DNA from: Polytrichum commune | Lineage: Eukaryota; Streptophyta; Polytrichopsida; Polytrichales; Polytrichaceae | Reading direction: 5' to 3' | DNA: 64,000 nt | NCBI GenBank assembly: GCA_950295325.1 | Contig: OX485806.1 | Span: 1,736,001 to 1,800,000, forward strand | Shown: in pieces, positions 36,701 to 48,700 of the stretch | Numbering within the stretch: the first letter of the stretch is position 1 | Layout of the letters: each line of letters starts with the position of its first letter | Notes under the pieces: model-generated | Databases searched by the model: none | Told to the model about the DNA's origin: nothing | Seen by the model: the letters and a program-made list of their open reading frames with translations, nothing else | Made by a program: the position numbers and the translations under genes

Positions 36701-39700
36701 TCTAAAATTTTGAAGCCTAGGCTCTAGTATGAGAATTCGGGTGCTCACTTTATGTTGGTTTGGATGGCCTCATTTCAGGTTAGAATCTAACACTTTGAAG
36801 CCTCGGCTCTTGTTTGAGATTTCAGGTGCTCACTTTATATAAGCCTAGTTGGCCTCATTTCAGGTTAGAATCTAACACTTTGAAGCCTAGGCTCTAGTAT
36901 GAGAATTCGGGTGCTCACTTTATGTTGGTTTGGATGGCCTCATTTCAGGTTAGAATCTAACACTTTGAAGCCTCGGCTCTAGTTTGATTTTTCACATGCT
37001 CACTTTATGTTGGTTTAGTTACCTTCATTTCATGTTAGAATGTAAATCTTTGAAAGTGGCCTATAGGCTTAGATTTCAGGGTCTCATTTTATGTGGGTGT
37101 CCAATATATGGGTTTCGGGACCGAAACCTTCCTTTGGAGGTCTAGAAGGTCACATTTTGAAGCCACGGCTTCAAGTTTCACATTACAGGTGCTCACTTTA
37201 TATTTATCTAGTTGGCCTCATTTCAGATTAGAATCTAACAATAAGAGGCCTCGGCTCTAAGTTCAGATTTAAGGTAAACACTTTATATTGTTTTAGTTGG
37301 CCTCATTTCAGGTTAGACTCTACCTCTAAGTGGCCTCATTTGAACTTAGAAACTGGCACTTTGAAGCCTCCGCTCTAGTTTGAGATTTCAGGTGCTCACT
37401 TTATGTAAGTCTAGTTGCCACATTTCAAGTTAGAATCTAACATTTTGAAGCCTAGGCTCTAGTATGAGAATTCGGATGCTCACTTTATGTTGGTTTGGAT
37501 GGCCTCATTTCAGGTTAGAATCTAACACTTTGAAGCCTCGCCTCTTGTTTGAGATTTCAGGTGCTCACTTTATATAAGTCTACTTGGCCTCATTTCAGGT
37601 GCTCACTTTATATAAGTCTACTTGGCCTCATTTCAGGTTAGAATCTAACACTTTGAAGCCTAGGCTCTAATATGAGAATTCGGGTGCTCACTTTAAGTTG
37701 TTTTAGTTGGCCTCATTTCAGGTTATAATCTAAGTCTTTGAAAGTGGCCTATAAGCTTAGATATCAGGTTCTCACATTATGTGGCTGTCCAATATATGGG
37801 TTTCGAGACCAAAACCTTCCTTTTGAGGTCTAGAGGGTCACACCCTGAAGCCCCGACTTCAAGGTTCAATTAAAGGTGCTCACTTTATATATATCTAGTT
37901 GGCCTCATTTCAAGTTATAATCTAACACTTTGAAGCCTCGGCTCTAATTTGATATTTCGGGTGCTCACTTTATATATGTGTGTTTGGCCTCTTTTCAGGT
38001 TAGAATCTAACACTTTGAACCTTCGGCTCTAGTTTGATTTTTCACATGCTCACTTTATGTTGGTTTAATTAGCTTCATTTCAGGTTAGAATGTAAATCTT
38101 TGAAAGTGGCCTATAGGCTTAGATTTCAGGGTCTCATTTTATGTGGGTGTCCAATATATGGGTTTCGGGACCGAAACCTTCCTTTGGAGATCTAGAAGGT
38201 CACATTTTGAAGCCTCGGCTTCAAGTTTCACATTACAGGTGCTCACTTTATATTTATCTAGTTGGCCTCATTTCAGGTTAGAATCTAACAATAAGAGGCC
38301 TCGGCTCTAGGTTCAGATTTAAGGTATACACTTTATGTTGTTTTAGTTGGCCTCATTTCAGGTTAGACTCTAACTCTAAGTGGCCTCATTTGAACTTAGA
38401 AACTGACACTTTGAAGCCTCCGCTCTAGTTTGAGATTTCAGGTGCTCACTTTATATAAGTCTAGTTGCCACATTTCAAGTTAGAATCTAACATTTTGAAG
38501 CCTAGGCTCTAGTATGAGAATTCGGGTGCTCACTTTATTTTGGTTTGGATGGCCTCATTTCAGGTTAGAATCTAACACTTTGAAGCCTCGGCTCTAGTTT
38601 GATTTTTCACATGCTCACTTTATGTTGGTTTAGTTAGCTTCATTTCAGGTTAGAATATAAGTCTTTGAAAGTGGCCTATAAGCTTAGATATGAGGTTCTC
38701 ACATTATGTGGGTGTCCAATATATGGGTTTCGGGACCGAAACCTTCATTTTGAGGTCAAGAGGGTCACATTTTGAAGCCTCGGCTTCAAGGTTCGAATTA
38801 CAGGTGCTCACTTTATATATATGTAGTTGGCCTCATTTCAGGTTAGAATCTAACACTTTGAAGCCTCGGCTTCAAGGTTCGAATTACAGGTGCTCACTTT
38901 ATATATATGTAGTTGGCCTCATTTCAGGTTAGAATCTAACACTTTGAAGCCTCGGCTTCAAGGTTCGAATTACAGGTGCTCACTTTATATATATGTAGTT
39001 GGCCTCATTTCAGGTTAGAATCTAACACTTTGAAGCCTCGGCTCTAGTTTGAGATTTCGGGTGCTCACTTTATATAAGTCTAGTTGGCCACATTTCAGGT
39101 TAAAATCAAAGACATTGAAGCCCTGGATATAGGTTCAGATTTCAGGTCTCACTTAATGTTTTGGATTTGATGGCCTCATTTCAGGTTAGATTCTAACAAT
39201 GTGAAGCCTCGGCTCTAGGTTCAGATTTCGGGTGCTCTCATTTGTCTAGCTCTAGTTCAGTTCTTTTGTCCAAAACATCTTGTCCAACTTATTAATTTCA
39301 TTTTCATTTCAAAATTTGGTTTCCTCGTTCTTGTTCTCTCTTTGTGCAGCATGAGCTGGGTCTCGCTGCCGACGAGGGTGCACGTCAGCTTGTGGAGCAA
39401 TCAAAAGGAGAAGTCTCCCCTGCTGACAAGGCGGCTGCGATGAAAGCCGCAGTTGAGAAGAGATCTCTGGCACTTCGCATGAAAATGGGAAAATTGGTTG
39501 CTGTGGCGAACCCGGAGCTTACCGACGGTTGGCTACGTGAGGTACGCACCCTGATCCTTTGTCCATATCAATCTTTTAAGCTTCTCCGTTTGACTGAGGA
39601 ATTCACAAGAGCTCTGTCTTTCAGATTGAGCGACATTACACGTTAAACTCACTTTCCCCGGACCTCAACTTAGAGAAGTTGCAGCTCATTGCAACTTCAA

Positions 39701-41028
39701 GGGCGTCTCCGGCAATGAAAATAAAATGGCTAGAGTACTTTAATTCATCTGCTTCCACTCGTGAGGCCCGAAAGCTACCTCCCAAGCCTATCAACGAAGA
39801 TAAATTGGCAAATTTCTTGGCAAAGGCTTGTTTCTGGGCAGGAGTAAGTCCACTGCTTCTATTCAATTTTCAGTTCATTGAATTCATCTTTGGCATGTAA
39901 TTTACACAACTATCATTCTTTATTTCATCGACTTGATTTAGAAATTGGTCCAGCTGATGCTTATTTTCTTGCTTAACAGATCTCAGAACAGGCCAGTCTC
40001 ATTTTTGACGAGACCATGCGTCAAGACCGAGTTCCTATCAACATGAGTATTGCCAGTGAGCCCATGTTATTGCCAGTGTATATCGAAGACTGTCGCATGA
40101 AGTTATGGGACCATGCCTTCAGCACCTACTTCAGAGGACAAGATTCCTTCAAAAAAGGTGACGAGTTTGTTGGATTTAACGAAGCTGACCTAGTTGTCCG
40201 CCGAGTTCTTTTTCGGTGCGTCTCTAATCTATAAGGACTTTTCATTAATTTCAGTAATTGGTTCAGTCCATATTCTTTGTTTTGCTAGTTCGGAAGTTGT
40301 TGATGTTAATGTTATGTGCTATTTCGTAACACAGGTACTTTAAGTACGAGCTTTTGGCCAAAGGAACTATTTCCAAAGATGACCTTCCTGTATTCTTGAA
40401 CACATGGCTTGATAGATCAAACTCAGCGTGCATGTTCTCGGCTCTTCAAGAACGCACGTGGACAAGTTCTCACCTTACCAGCGGTGCCTGGTCTCTTGAT
40501 TGCGCTTTAAGTTTCACTCCTTCTTTTGAGACTGAGCTCAGGAAATCAAGGGAGGCTGTAGGTGAGTCTGGAATTGAAATGGTTGACTTACAGGCCATAG
40601 AAGATGAAAATAAGAGGGCAAAGGCAATGAAACGACGCATTGAAGAGGACCGAAAGAAAGCGCTGAGGGTCAAGGAAGCTGAGGAGAGAGCTGACCAAAA
40701 AGAGCGGGAGAAGGTGCAGAATTCGTTGGATAAGTCCACTAGAAAGGGGAAAAATAAGATGAACCCCCCTCCGGAGCCACAAGGTAAGAGTCCGGTTGCT
40801 CCAAGTCCCACATATGAATCTGGTTCTCATGCTCCAACATTTTCTAGAGGCACAAAACGCGACTCGTCCTACGAGCAGTTGAGTCAAATACCTATTATGA
40901 CATCTGGGGAGGAGCTCGACATCCATATTGAAGAGCTCATTCTCAACTCCTCATTGGACGACGTTCTTGGCGGTGACACGGATGAATTCACCCCTTCCTA
41001 CAACGACTTGAAAACATTCATGCTCAAG
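30740..41028 (+). CDS. Gene A: DGNHR-motif (ParB/sulfiredoxin-like) protein with giant repeat-filled introns, 3' end missing
   Basis: Exons by frame and GT-AG sites: 30740-31018, about 31111-31366 (uncertain), 35117-35760, 35870-36056, 39350-39541, 39625-39843, 39980-40215 and 40335-41028. From 35117 on, every junction keeps phase. The N terminus is basic (MNTRSRARAERE). Exon 35117-35760 has FFVCDGNHRRQAW (35606-35638), which resembles the DGQHR/ParB/sulfiredoxin core (V.DG.HR..A), preceded by a VRPTL segment as in ParB-like N domains. Later exons form a helical region (ISEQASLIFDETMRQDRVPI) and a long Lys/Glu coiled coil near 40600-40760. The last exon ends at a donor (CTCAAG then GTACTG) with no matching downstream exon before the LTR at 43787, so the gene is probably truncated there. 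Function is unknown. The ParB-like call rests on one motif and its context. Confidence 0.55.
31440..35110 (+). repeat. 85-bp intronic repeat array, block 1
   Basis: The unit contains GGCCTCATTTCAGGTTAGAA, then TCTAACACTTTGAAGCCTCG, then GCTCTA, then GATTTCGGGTGCTCACTTTA, then TATAAGTCTAGTT. A second unit type carries TGTCCAATATATGGG, then the palindrome GGGTTCGGGACCGAACCC, then TTCATTTGGAGG. From about 32.7 to 34.7 kb the types alternate as a higher-order repeat. The whole block lies in an intron of gene A. Confidence 0.9.
36090..39240 (+). repeat. 85-bp intronic repeat array, block 2
   Basis: The same family and orientation as block 1, here with the palindrome mostly in the form GGTTTCGGGACCGAAACC. 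It fills the intron between the exons ending at 36056 and starting at 39350. Short homogenised runs are visible, for example three near-identical units at 38780-39010. Confidence 0.9.
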
Positions 41029-41089
41029 GTACTGCTCTTCCTTTAAATTTATGCATTTCAATCTTGTCAATCCAATGGTGTGATCAGTA

Positions 41090-43526
41090 GAGTTAGAAAA
41101 TTTGAGTATTTGCTCAACCTAGAACCGAGACTTCAAAATGTTTGATTCTAACCTGAAATGATGCCGACTAGACTTATATAAAGTGAGCACCCGATATATG
41201 AATTTAGAGCAGAGGCTTCAAATTGTTAGATTACAACCAGAAATGAGGCAAACTAGATATATAAAGCGAGCACCTGTAATTTGAACCTTGAAGCCGAGGC
41301 TTCAAAGTGTTAGATTCTAACCTGAAATGAGGCCAACTAGATTTATATAAAGTGAGCACCCGAAACCTCAACATAGAACCGAGGCTTCAAATTGTTAGAT
41401 TATAACCTGAAATGAGGCCAACTACATATATATAAAGTGAGCTCCTGTAATTTGAAGCTTGAAGCCGAGGCTTCAAAATGTGACCCTCTTGACCTCAAAA
41501 TGAAGGTTTCGGTCCTGAAACCCATATATTGGACAGCCACATAATGTGAGAACCTCGTATCTAAGCCTATAGGCCACTTTCAAAGACTTAGATTCTAACC
41601 TGAAATGAGGCCAACTAAATCAACATAAAGTGAGCACCTTTAATCTGAACCTAGAGCCGAGGCCTCTAATTGTTAGATTCTAACCTGAAATGTGGCCAAC
41701 TAGACATATATAAAATGAGCACTTGAAATCTGAACCTAGAGCTGAGGCTTCAAATTGGTTGATTCTGACTTGAGATGTGGCCAACTAGACTTATATAAAG
41801 TGAGCACATTAAATCTGAACCTAGAGCCGAGGTCTCTAATTGTTTGATTCTCACCTTAAATGTGGCCAACTAGACATATATAAAATGAGCACTTGAAATC
41901 TGAACCTAGAGCCGAGGCTTCAAATTGGTTGATTCTGACCTGAAATGTGGCCAACTAGACTTATATAAAGTGAGCACATTAAATCTGAACCTAGAGCCGA
42001 GGCCTCTAATTGTTTGATTCTAACCTGAAATGTGGCCAACTAGACATATATAAAATGAGCACTTGAAATCTGAACCTAGAGCCGAGGCTTCAAATTGGTT
42101 GATTCTAACCTGAAATGTGGCCAACTAGACTTATATAAAGTGAGCACCCGATATATGAGCTTAGAGCTGAGGCTTCCAATTGTTAGATTATAACCTGAAA
42201 TGAGGCTAACTACATATATATAAAGTGAGCTTCTGTAATTTGAAGCTTGAAGCCGAGGCTTCAAAATGTGACCCTCTTGACCTCAAAATGAAGGTTTCGG
42301 TCCCGAAACCCATATATTGGACAGCCACATAATGTGAGAACCTCATATCTAAGCCTATAGGCCACTTTCAAAGACTTAGATTCTAACCTGAAATGAGGCC
42401 AACTAAAACAACATAGAGTGAGAACCTGAAATCTTAGCCTATAGCCAACCTTCAAATTCTAGATTCTAACCTGAAATAAGGCCAACTAAAACAACGTAAA
42501 GTGAGCACCCTAAATCTGAACCTAGAGCCGAGGCCTCTAATTGTTAGATTCTAACCTGAAATGAGGCCAACTCTACATGTATAAAGCGAGAACCTGAAAT
42601 CTCAAAGTAGAGCCGAGGCTTCAAAGTGTTATATTCTAACCTGAAATGAGGCCAACTAGAACAACATAAAGTGAGAGCACTTGAAATCTGAACATAGAGC
42701 CTCGGCTTCAAAGCTTTAGATTATAACCTGAAATGAGGCCAACTAGATATATATAAAGTAAGCACCTGTAATTTGAACCTTGAAGCCGAGGCTTCAAGGT
42801 GTGACCCTCTAGACCTCAAAAGGAAGGTTTCGGTCCCGAAACCCATATATTGGACACCCACATAAAGTGAGAACCTGATATCTAAGCCTATAGGCCACTT
42901 TCAAAGACTTAGATTCTAACCTGAAATGAGGCCAACTAAAACAACATAAAGTGAGCACCTTTAATCTGAACCTAGAGCCGAGGCCTCTAATTGTTAGATT
43001 CTAACCTGAAATGAGGTCAACTAGATATATATAAAGTGAGCACCTTTAATTTGAACCTTGAAGCCGAGGCTTCAGGGTGTGACCCTCTTGACCTGAAAAT
43101 GAAGGATTCGGTCCCGAAACCCATATATTGGACAGCCACATAATGTGAGAACTTGAAATCTAAACCGAAAGCCACTTTCAAAGAGTTAGATTCTAACCTG
43201 AAATGAGGCCAGCTAAAATAACATAAAGTGAGCACCCGAAATATGAATTTAGAGTCGAGGCTTCATATTGTTAGATTCTAACCTGAAATGAGGCCATGTA
43301 GACATATATAAAGTGAGCACTTGAAATATGAATTTAGAGCCGAGGCTTCATATTGTTAGATTCTAACCTGAAATGAGGCCACGTAGACATATATAAAGTG
43401 AGCACTTCAAATATGAATTAAGAGCCGAGGCTTCATATTGTTAGATTCTGACCTGAAATGAGGCCACGTAGACATATATAAAGTGAGCACTTGAAATCTG
43501 AACTTAGAGCCGAGGCTTCAAAGTGT
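41090..43526 (-). repeat. 85-bp repeat array, block 3, inverted
   Basis: The same repeat family as blocks 1 and 2 but on the opposite strand (TAGATTCTAACCTGAAATGA, then GGCCAACTAG, then ATATAAAGTGAGCACC). The palindrome appears as GGTTTCGGTCCCGAAACC, for example at 42296 and 42831. It starts just after the last exon of gene A. Confidence 0.9.
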
Positions 43527-43786
43527 TGATATGAATTTGAGCTTGACTGTGGGTTGAGGGAATCTGGTTTGGGGGTTAGGAGTTGATATTTGACTGATTA
43601 TGATTTGAGTCTAAGGGTGGGTGAGGGAAGAGGGGATTCTGGTAGGGGGTAGATGTATAAAGTTTTGATTTTTCTAAGACTCTAAAATTGAAATGTAGGA
43701 CTCGTAAGAGGTCTCTCGGCCCCAACACACTCTGTTTAGGGTCTAATATGTTAGTGATTTTGATATGAATTTGAGCTTGACTGTGG
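43527..43786. repeat. Segment bounded by a 26-bp direct repeat
   Basis: The 26-bp word starting TGATATGAATTTGAGC occurs at 43527 and again at about 43760, just before the reverse LTR. No coding potential is seen between the two copies. Confidence 0.6.
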
Positions 43787-45751
43787 TGTGAGCCCAAAAG
43801 GGTGCCCACATTTAGTCTTAGACCCTTGAAACGTTAGTTGATGCACTTTGAAGTAGCATGTTACTTCACAAAAATATAAAAAGAGTGAAATGTTAGTCTT
43901 AGAAGTACCATGTTGTAAGAGGCTAGGATGTGAGTTGTTATTGTGTTTTTACCTTCGGAAGGATTTGAGTGAATGAGGATAGGTAAGGAGAACTTGGATT
44001 GAGTAGTTAGTAAGTAGGCTAGTACAAATGGATGGAGACAACCAAAGTGACTCAAGAGGCAAGTGCATTCGAATTGGGATGAATGGAGGATCACATGGAG
44101 CGCACAAGTGGACCACCTCATCATGGCCACTTAATGGGGAAGGCCCAAGGAAGAATGCAAGGTGGAGGATAAGCAAATTCTCAAAGCACCAATCAAATCA
44201 CGAGTTAAGCATCGTGGTTTGAATTAAGTGGTGAGCGACGATTTGGGAAAGTAAGGGGAGAAAGTTATGGCGGCGGAAAGCGAAGGAGGCTAAGTTTGGG
44301 TTGAAGCATCCCAAGTTTGGTAAAGTGTGGTAGGTAGAAAGCCAAGGCTAGTTAAATGTTCGAATTAGGATCCTTGTTGATCATTTGAGGGAGGAAGGCT
44401 TAGAAGATAGGATTGGCGCCTACTAAGTAGGAGGAAATCTCAAGGGCTTATCGTGAGCCTTGAGGGTGCTCACCCCCTCAAGCTTACTATATAATCCCTC
44501 ATTCTTCCCTCACTCATCCTCTCTTTCCTTTGTGCTCCAAGGCACCCCACGAGTTATAAGTGTGGGTGTGGGAAGCCATATTGGAGCACATGTGTGTGCT
44601 TAGTTTTTAGTTTGAGAGCCAAGGCTTGTTAGCCTTGAAGAGGGCTTGACCTCTTGGTAGAATTAGTGTTGACGTGAAGGATTTTAAAGTTAATTCATGA
44701 TTCCAATTTGTGGTACTTAAAGTTCATGTTTTGAATACACGTGGTTGCAAGTTCCATGTTTAAGAGTTGAGCACTTGATGTTGTGATGAGTGCAAAAATA
44801 TACTTGTGTGGATTAGTTAGTCTTAGTGAAGTTAGGAAATTCTCTCTCCCCCTCTCCTCTCTAGGATTTTAGGATTTTAGGATTAGAGAAGAATTGTGTG
44901 ATTAGAAAGGGGTTGTTAGTAGAATTAGGGAAATTAGGTAGGAAGATTAGTTAAGGGCTTGAATAATTAGTGAGGTAGTTGGGGATTACAACTACAAAGT
45001 TGTGGGTTCATGAAGGAGCTGGGTTTATGAAGGAGCTGGGTTTGTTTAGTTAGAAAGTAAAGAGCTGGGTTTATGAAGGACCTGGGTTTGTTTAGTTAGA
45101 AGCTAAGGAGCTGGGTTCATGAAGGAGCTGGGTTTATGAAGGAGCTGGGTTTGTTTAGTTAGAAAGTAAAGAGCTGGGTTTATGAAGGACCTGGGTTTGT
45201 TTAGTTAGAAGCTAAGGAGCTGGGTTCATGAAGGAGCTGGGTTTATGAAGGAGCTGGGTTTGTTTAGTTAGAAGCTAAGAAGCTGGGTTTATGAAGGAGC
45301 TTAGTAGATAGCCTACCTAATTAGCTCATAGACAAGTAGTTAGTTACATTATGCTAGTTAGTGTTATGTGTGGCTTTCACAAGTAAATGTATTTGAGATT
45401 GACTATAGAGAATAGTGTTTTTTTTAACACTTGCATCCTCTCTCTAAAAATAAACCACGTGCACAACTTAATGGAGAATGTGGAGCACTCTCGCGATGGC
45501 AAGACAAAGGAAGCAAAGACCAAAGGTGCGAGGGAGAGATTGACATAAGTCACATAAGTATTTCTTAATACTTAAAGGCTTATGTACGGTATGGAGACAC
45601 CAATGAAATTCTAGTTAAATCCAAGACCACTTGAAGGGTGAACCTTGCACTATGGACTCATCCAAGTCCAAATCCAATACCGCGGAGGAATGTGAGCCCA
45701 AACCCACTACTCGGACTACGGACGCTTAAGGGTGGGGGGTTTGGCCTCACA
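43787..45751 (-). mobile_element. Reverse-oriented LTR of the same family as 19609-21133, no target duplication
   Basis: It starts TGTGAGCCCAAAAGGGTG and ends TTTGGCCTCACA, so it is the reverse complement of the LTR family at 19609-21133. It is 1,965 bp long because a different minisatellite has expanded in it. The flanks are TGTGG on the left and GCCTC on the right. No 5-bp duplication is present, unlike the other copy. This suggests recombination between two LTR copies or a flank deletion. Confidence 0.8.
45003..45300. repeat. Minisatellite in reverse LTR
   Basis: Repeats of GAGCTGGGTTTATGAAGG and TTTGTTTAGTTAGAAGCTAA are arranged in a unit of about 109 bp, near 2.5 copies. They are unrelated to the 42-bp unit of the sister LTR. 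Confidence 0.85.
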
Positions 45752-45753
45752 GC

Positions 45754-48700
45754 CTCCCAGAGTCGGTGTTAGACGATAACGGCAACGACAACTATGTCCC
45801 CAAGGAAGACTTCATGGGGGAGTGGACGGCACTGCCAGAGAAGATCGGGGACGGCCTCTTCTGCATGCGCTTCACCTACGAGCTGGAGACAAGACCGGAC
45901 CAGCCCGAACAGTGGGTTCAAATGAAGACGTGGGAGATAGAGTCCATAGAGGCCCAGGGGGAGTATGTAATTCTGGACATGAAGAACAAGAAGGATCATA
46001 TCAACCTCTTGTTACATTTTCAGAAAAATACCTTCTCCTACCAATACGCCACCAATAACGTAGCGGAAGATGCCAAGCACTTCGACCTGGACGGCCTCTT
46101 CTCCAAATATGCGTTGAGCCCATACTGGACTGCAAGGAAATTGAACGCCCTGGCATTGAACATCTCCAAATACAACAGTGTGGTCACTGAGGCAAACAAG
46201 AAGAAGAAGAGCCCCAGGAAACCATCCACATCAGGGGCAGGAGGATCTAGAAGTGCACCCAGGCCTGTGCCTTCCGCTAGCAGGGCGACGGAGGGCCCCA
46301 GTAGACACTCCACGCCATCGAAGAGGACAAGGGAGGAGATGGAGAAATCGGGAGTAACGGAGACCGCAGAGGTGACCTCGCCTGTCGTAATGCCCACCCC
46401 CTTGAAAAAGGGTGAGAACCCTGACGCTGTGAAGGCCACGAGGATCCTTCGAGACTTCAACAACTACTCGAAGGATTGCTGGCCCATGGGACGCCACTTC
46501 ACATTCAACGTGGACTGCTTCAAGTGCGAGATGTCCCCCAACAAATGGGTGGTTCGCTCTCGCGAAAGCGGTGGTGTGAAGTGGCAGATAAATAATCTAA
46601 TGAACAACGTCAAGTGGGACAGGCAGACCGTCTGCGTCATGCCGAAGGGGCTGACATCCCGTCCGACGGAGAAGGACTGGCCACGGATCCAGAATGGAGA
46701 GTTCTGGATCATAGACGGCCAACACAGCTTGGAGGCGTCCCAAATAATTCTCAAGGACGACAACTTCCAGCATGAGCTGAAGGAGGACTTGCGCTACTGG
46801 AAGGCGTTCTTGGTGTGGTCGGACGATTGGGACAAGCTGCGGAAGATATCCACCTTCCTCAACTCCGGCAACAAAATCAAGGCCTTCGAGGCGTCGTGGG
46901 CAGCCAACATAGTGGCTGCAAGGGACGTCTGGGTCGCCCACGGGTGCCCCCCTAAAGAAAGGGAGAACGCGAAGACGCCGTCTCCACAATGGAAGGTGAG
47001 TTTACGAACGAACGTTCGTAAATATCTTTGACATTCAAATTTTCAAGTTCTTTGACATTCAAACTTACGAACGTGCGTTCGTATTTTGTGCGTTACTGAT
47101 GTTTTTCTTGCTGCAGGCATTCTGCGACGCGATGGTGGACAAGTTCTCCTCCATCGACATGAAGTCTACAACAACCAAGTCTGTCCTGGAGCTCAAGGGT
47201 GAGCTCCGCCTCATCTGTTGCAACAGGGACACTTGGGAGTTGTGGACACAATTTTTTGATGCGCACAGCTCGGGCGATCTGGTCAACCCCGACACCGAGG
47301 AGAAGTACAGCGCGGAGAAGACCGGGGAGGCCCCTCCACTACTGAGGGAGTTCTTCAGGTCCCTTCAAGGGTTAACAGAGTCCGAGTTGCAGAGGTGCGC
47401 GGTGCATCTTCTTGGGAACACTGTGGGAAGAACCATCCCATACCCGAAGATATTTTTGAAGAGGCCAAGACACAAGCCCGGCACGTATTCCATCAAGGAA
47501 TGGTGCGAACACCGCAAGCTGAAGACTGCTGCAATGAGGGAGTTGAGCGCCCTAATACCAGAGTACGCACTCATCCTAGCCGACGGGGACATTAATTGGG
47601 CCAGCTGGAAGATGTTCAAGGTCGACTACAACATCTCCGGACCCTCAATGCGTTGTCTTGTCAAGGAGCACGCCTCCATTTTGAAGCAGAAGGGGAACAA
47701 GAGGACAAAGAAAACCGAGACGGATCCCCAAGAGGTGGAGCAATACAGAAGCTTTTTGACGCGGAAGAGGTTGGCCACATTCGAAGGAGTGGCCAGATTT
47801 TGTCTGTTGACAAAAGGAGTGGAGAGGGTGACATTTTCCAAGTGGGACCGGACCATGAGCAGGGCCGAGGTGAGGGAGGATCGACGGGGGTGCCCATTTG
47901 CCCTGATCGATTTCAGGGGGATCCCCGGTGCGTCGAGGCAGGGGGGGAAGGACATACCTTTCTACGACCCCTTCATGGCCAAGTTCAAGGAGCACAAGTC
48001 TCCGGACATGAGGGAGCCTCACGTTTGGCTGTGGATAGTCGAGCAGGAGAAGCTCTCTGCTGTAGTCGACCTGTACGAGAAGTCGATCAAATTTGAGTAC
48101 AGCATCTTCCACAGCACTTACGTGCCCGCCAAGACGGAAGGGATCGTGGCCATCAACGAGGCCAGGGGGAACAAACAGGTGGGGGCGGTCAGCCTCGTCT
48201 TCTTGACGTACAACGCGCTGCGGAATGGGCGAGCCCCTGTCAAGGCGAACACTACGTTCAAGAAGATCTACAGCATCCCCCATCCCCCTCCCAAGGATCT
48301 GCTGCAGGAGACCTTGTACACTGTCTTCCCGGCGATGGAACTCAGGTTGGAGTTCTACGTCTCCGTTTTGCAGAGCGTGGCAATAAGCGGAGAGACCGTG
48401 TACAACGTTTGTGGCGGCAGCAAGTTCATGTACGCTGCGATGGTAAGCTCTCCAACTAATATTTACGAACGCTCGTTCGTAAAGTTCACCTCAACTTGTC
48501 TTGGGTTTGATGACATTGTTTCTCGTCGTTGATGTTTACGAACGCACGTTCGTATTTTCTAACGTATTTGCTTGAATCTCAGATGCTGGGGCTGGTCGTC
48601 AACAGCTTCATTGAAGCCATCGACGAGGAGGACTTCCACGTGCACAGGGCGAAGGCCTCCACGATGGACCTGGAGGACATGTCCCTCCCGAGGACGGACA

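Noticed and set aside
47645..48283. 212-aa minus-strand ORF and another at 48559-49233
   Set aside because: They are antisense shadows of GC-rich gene B exons.
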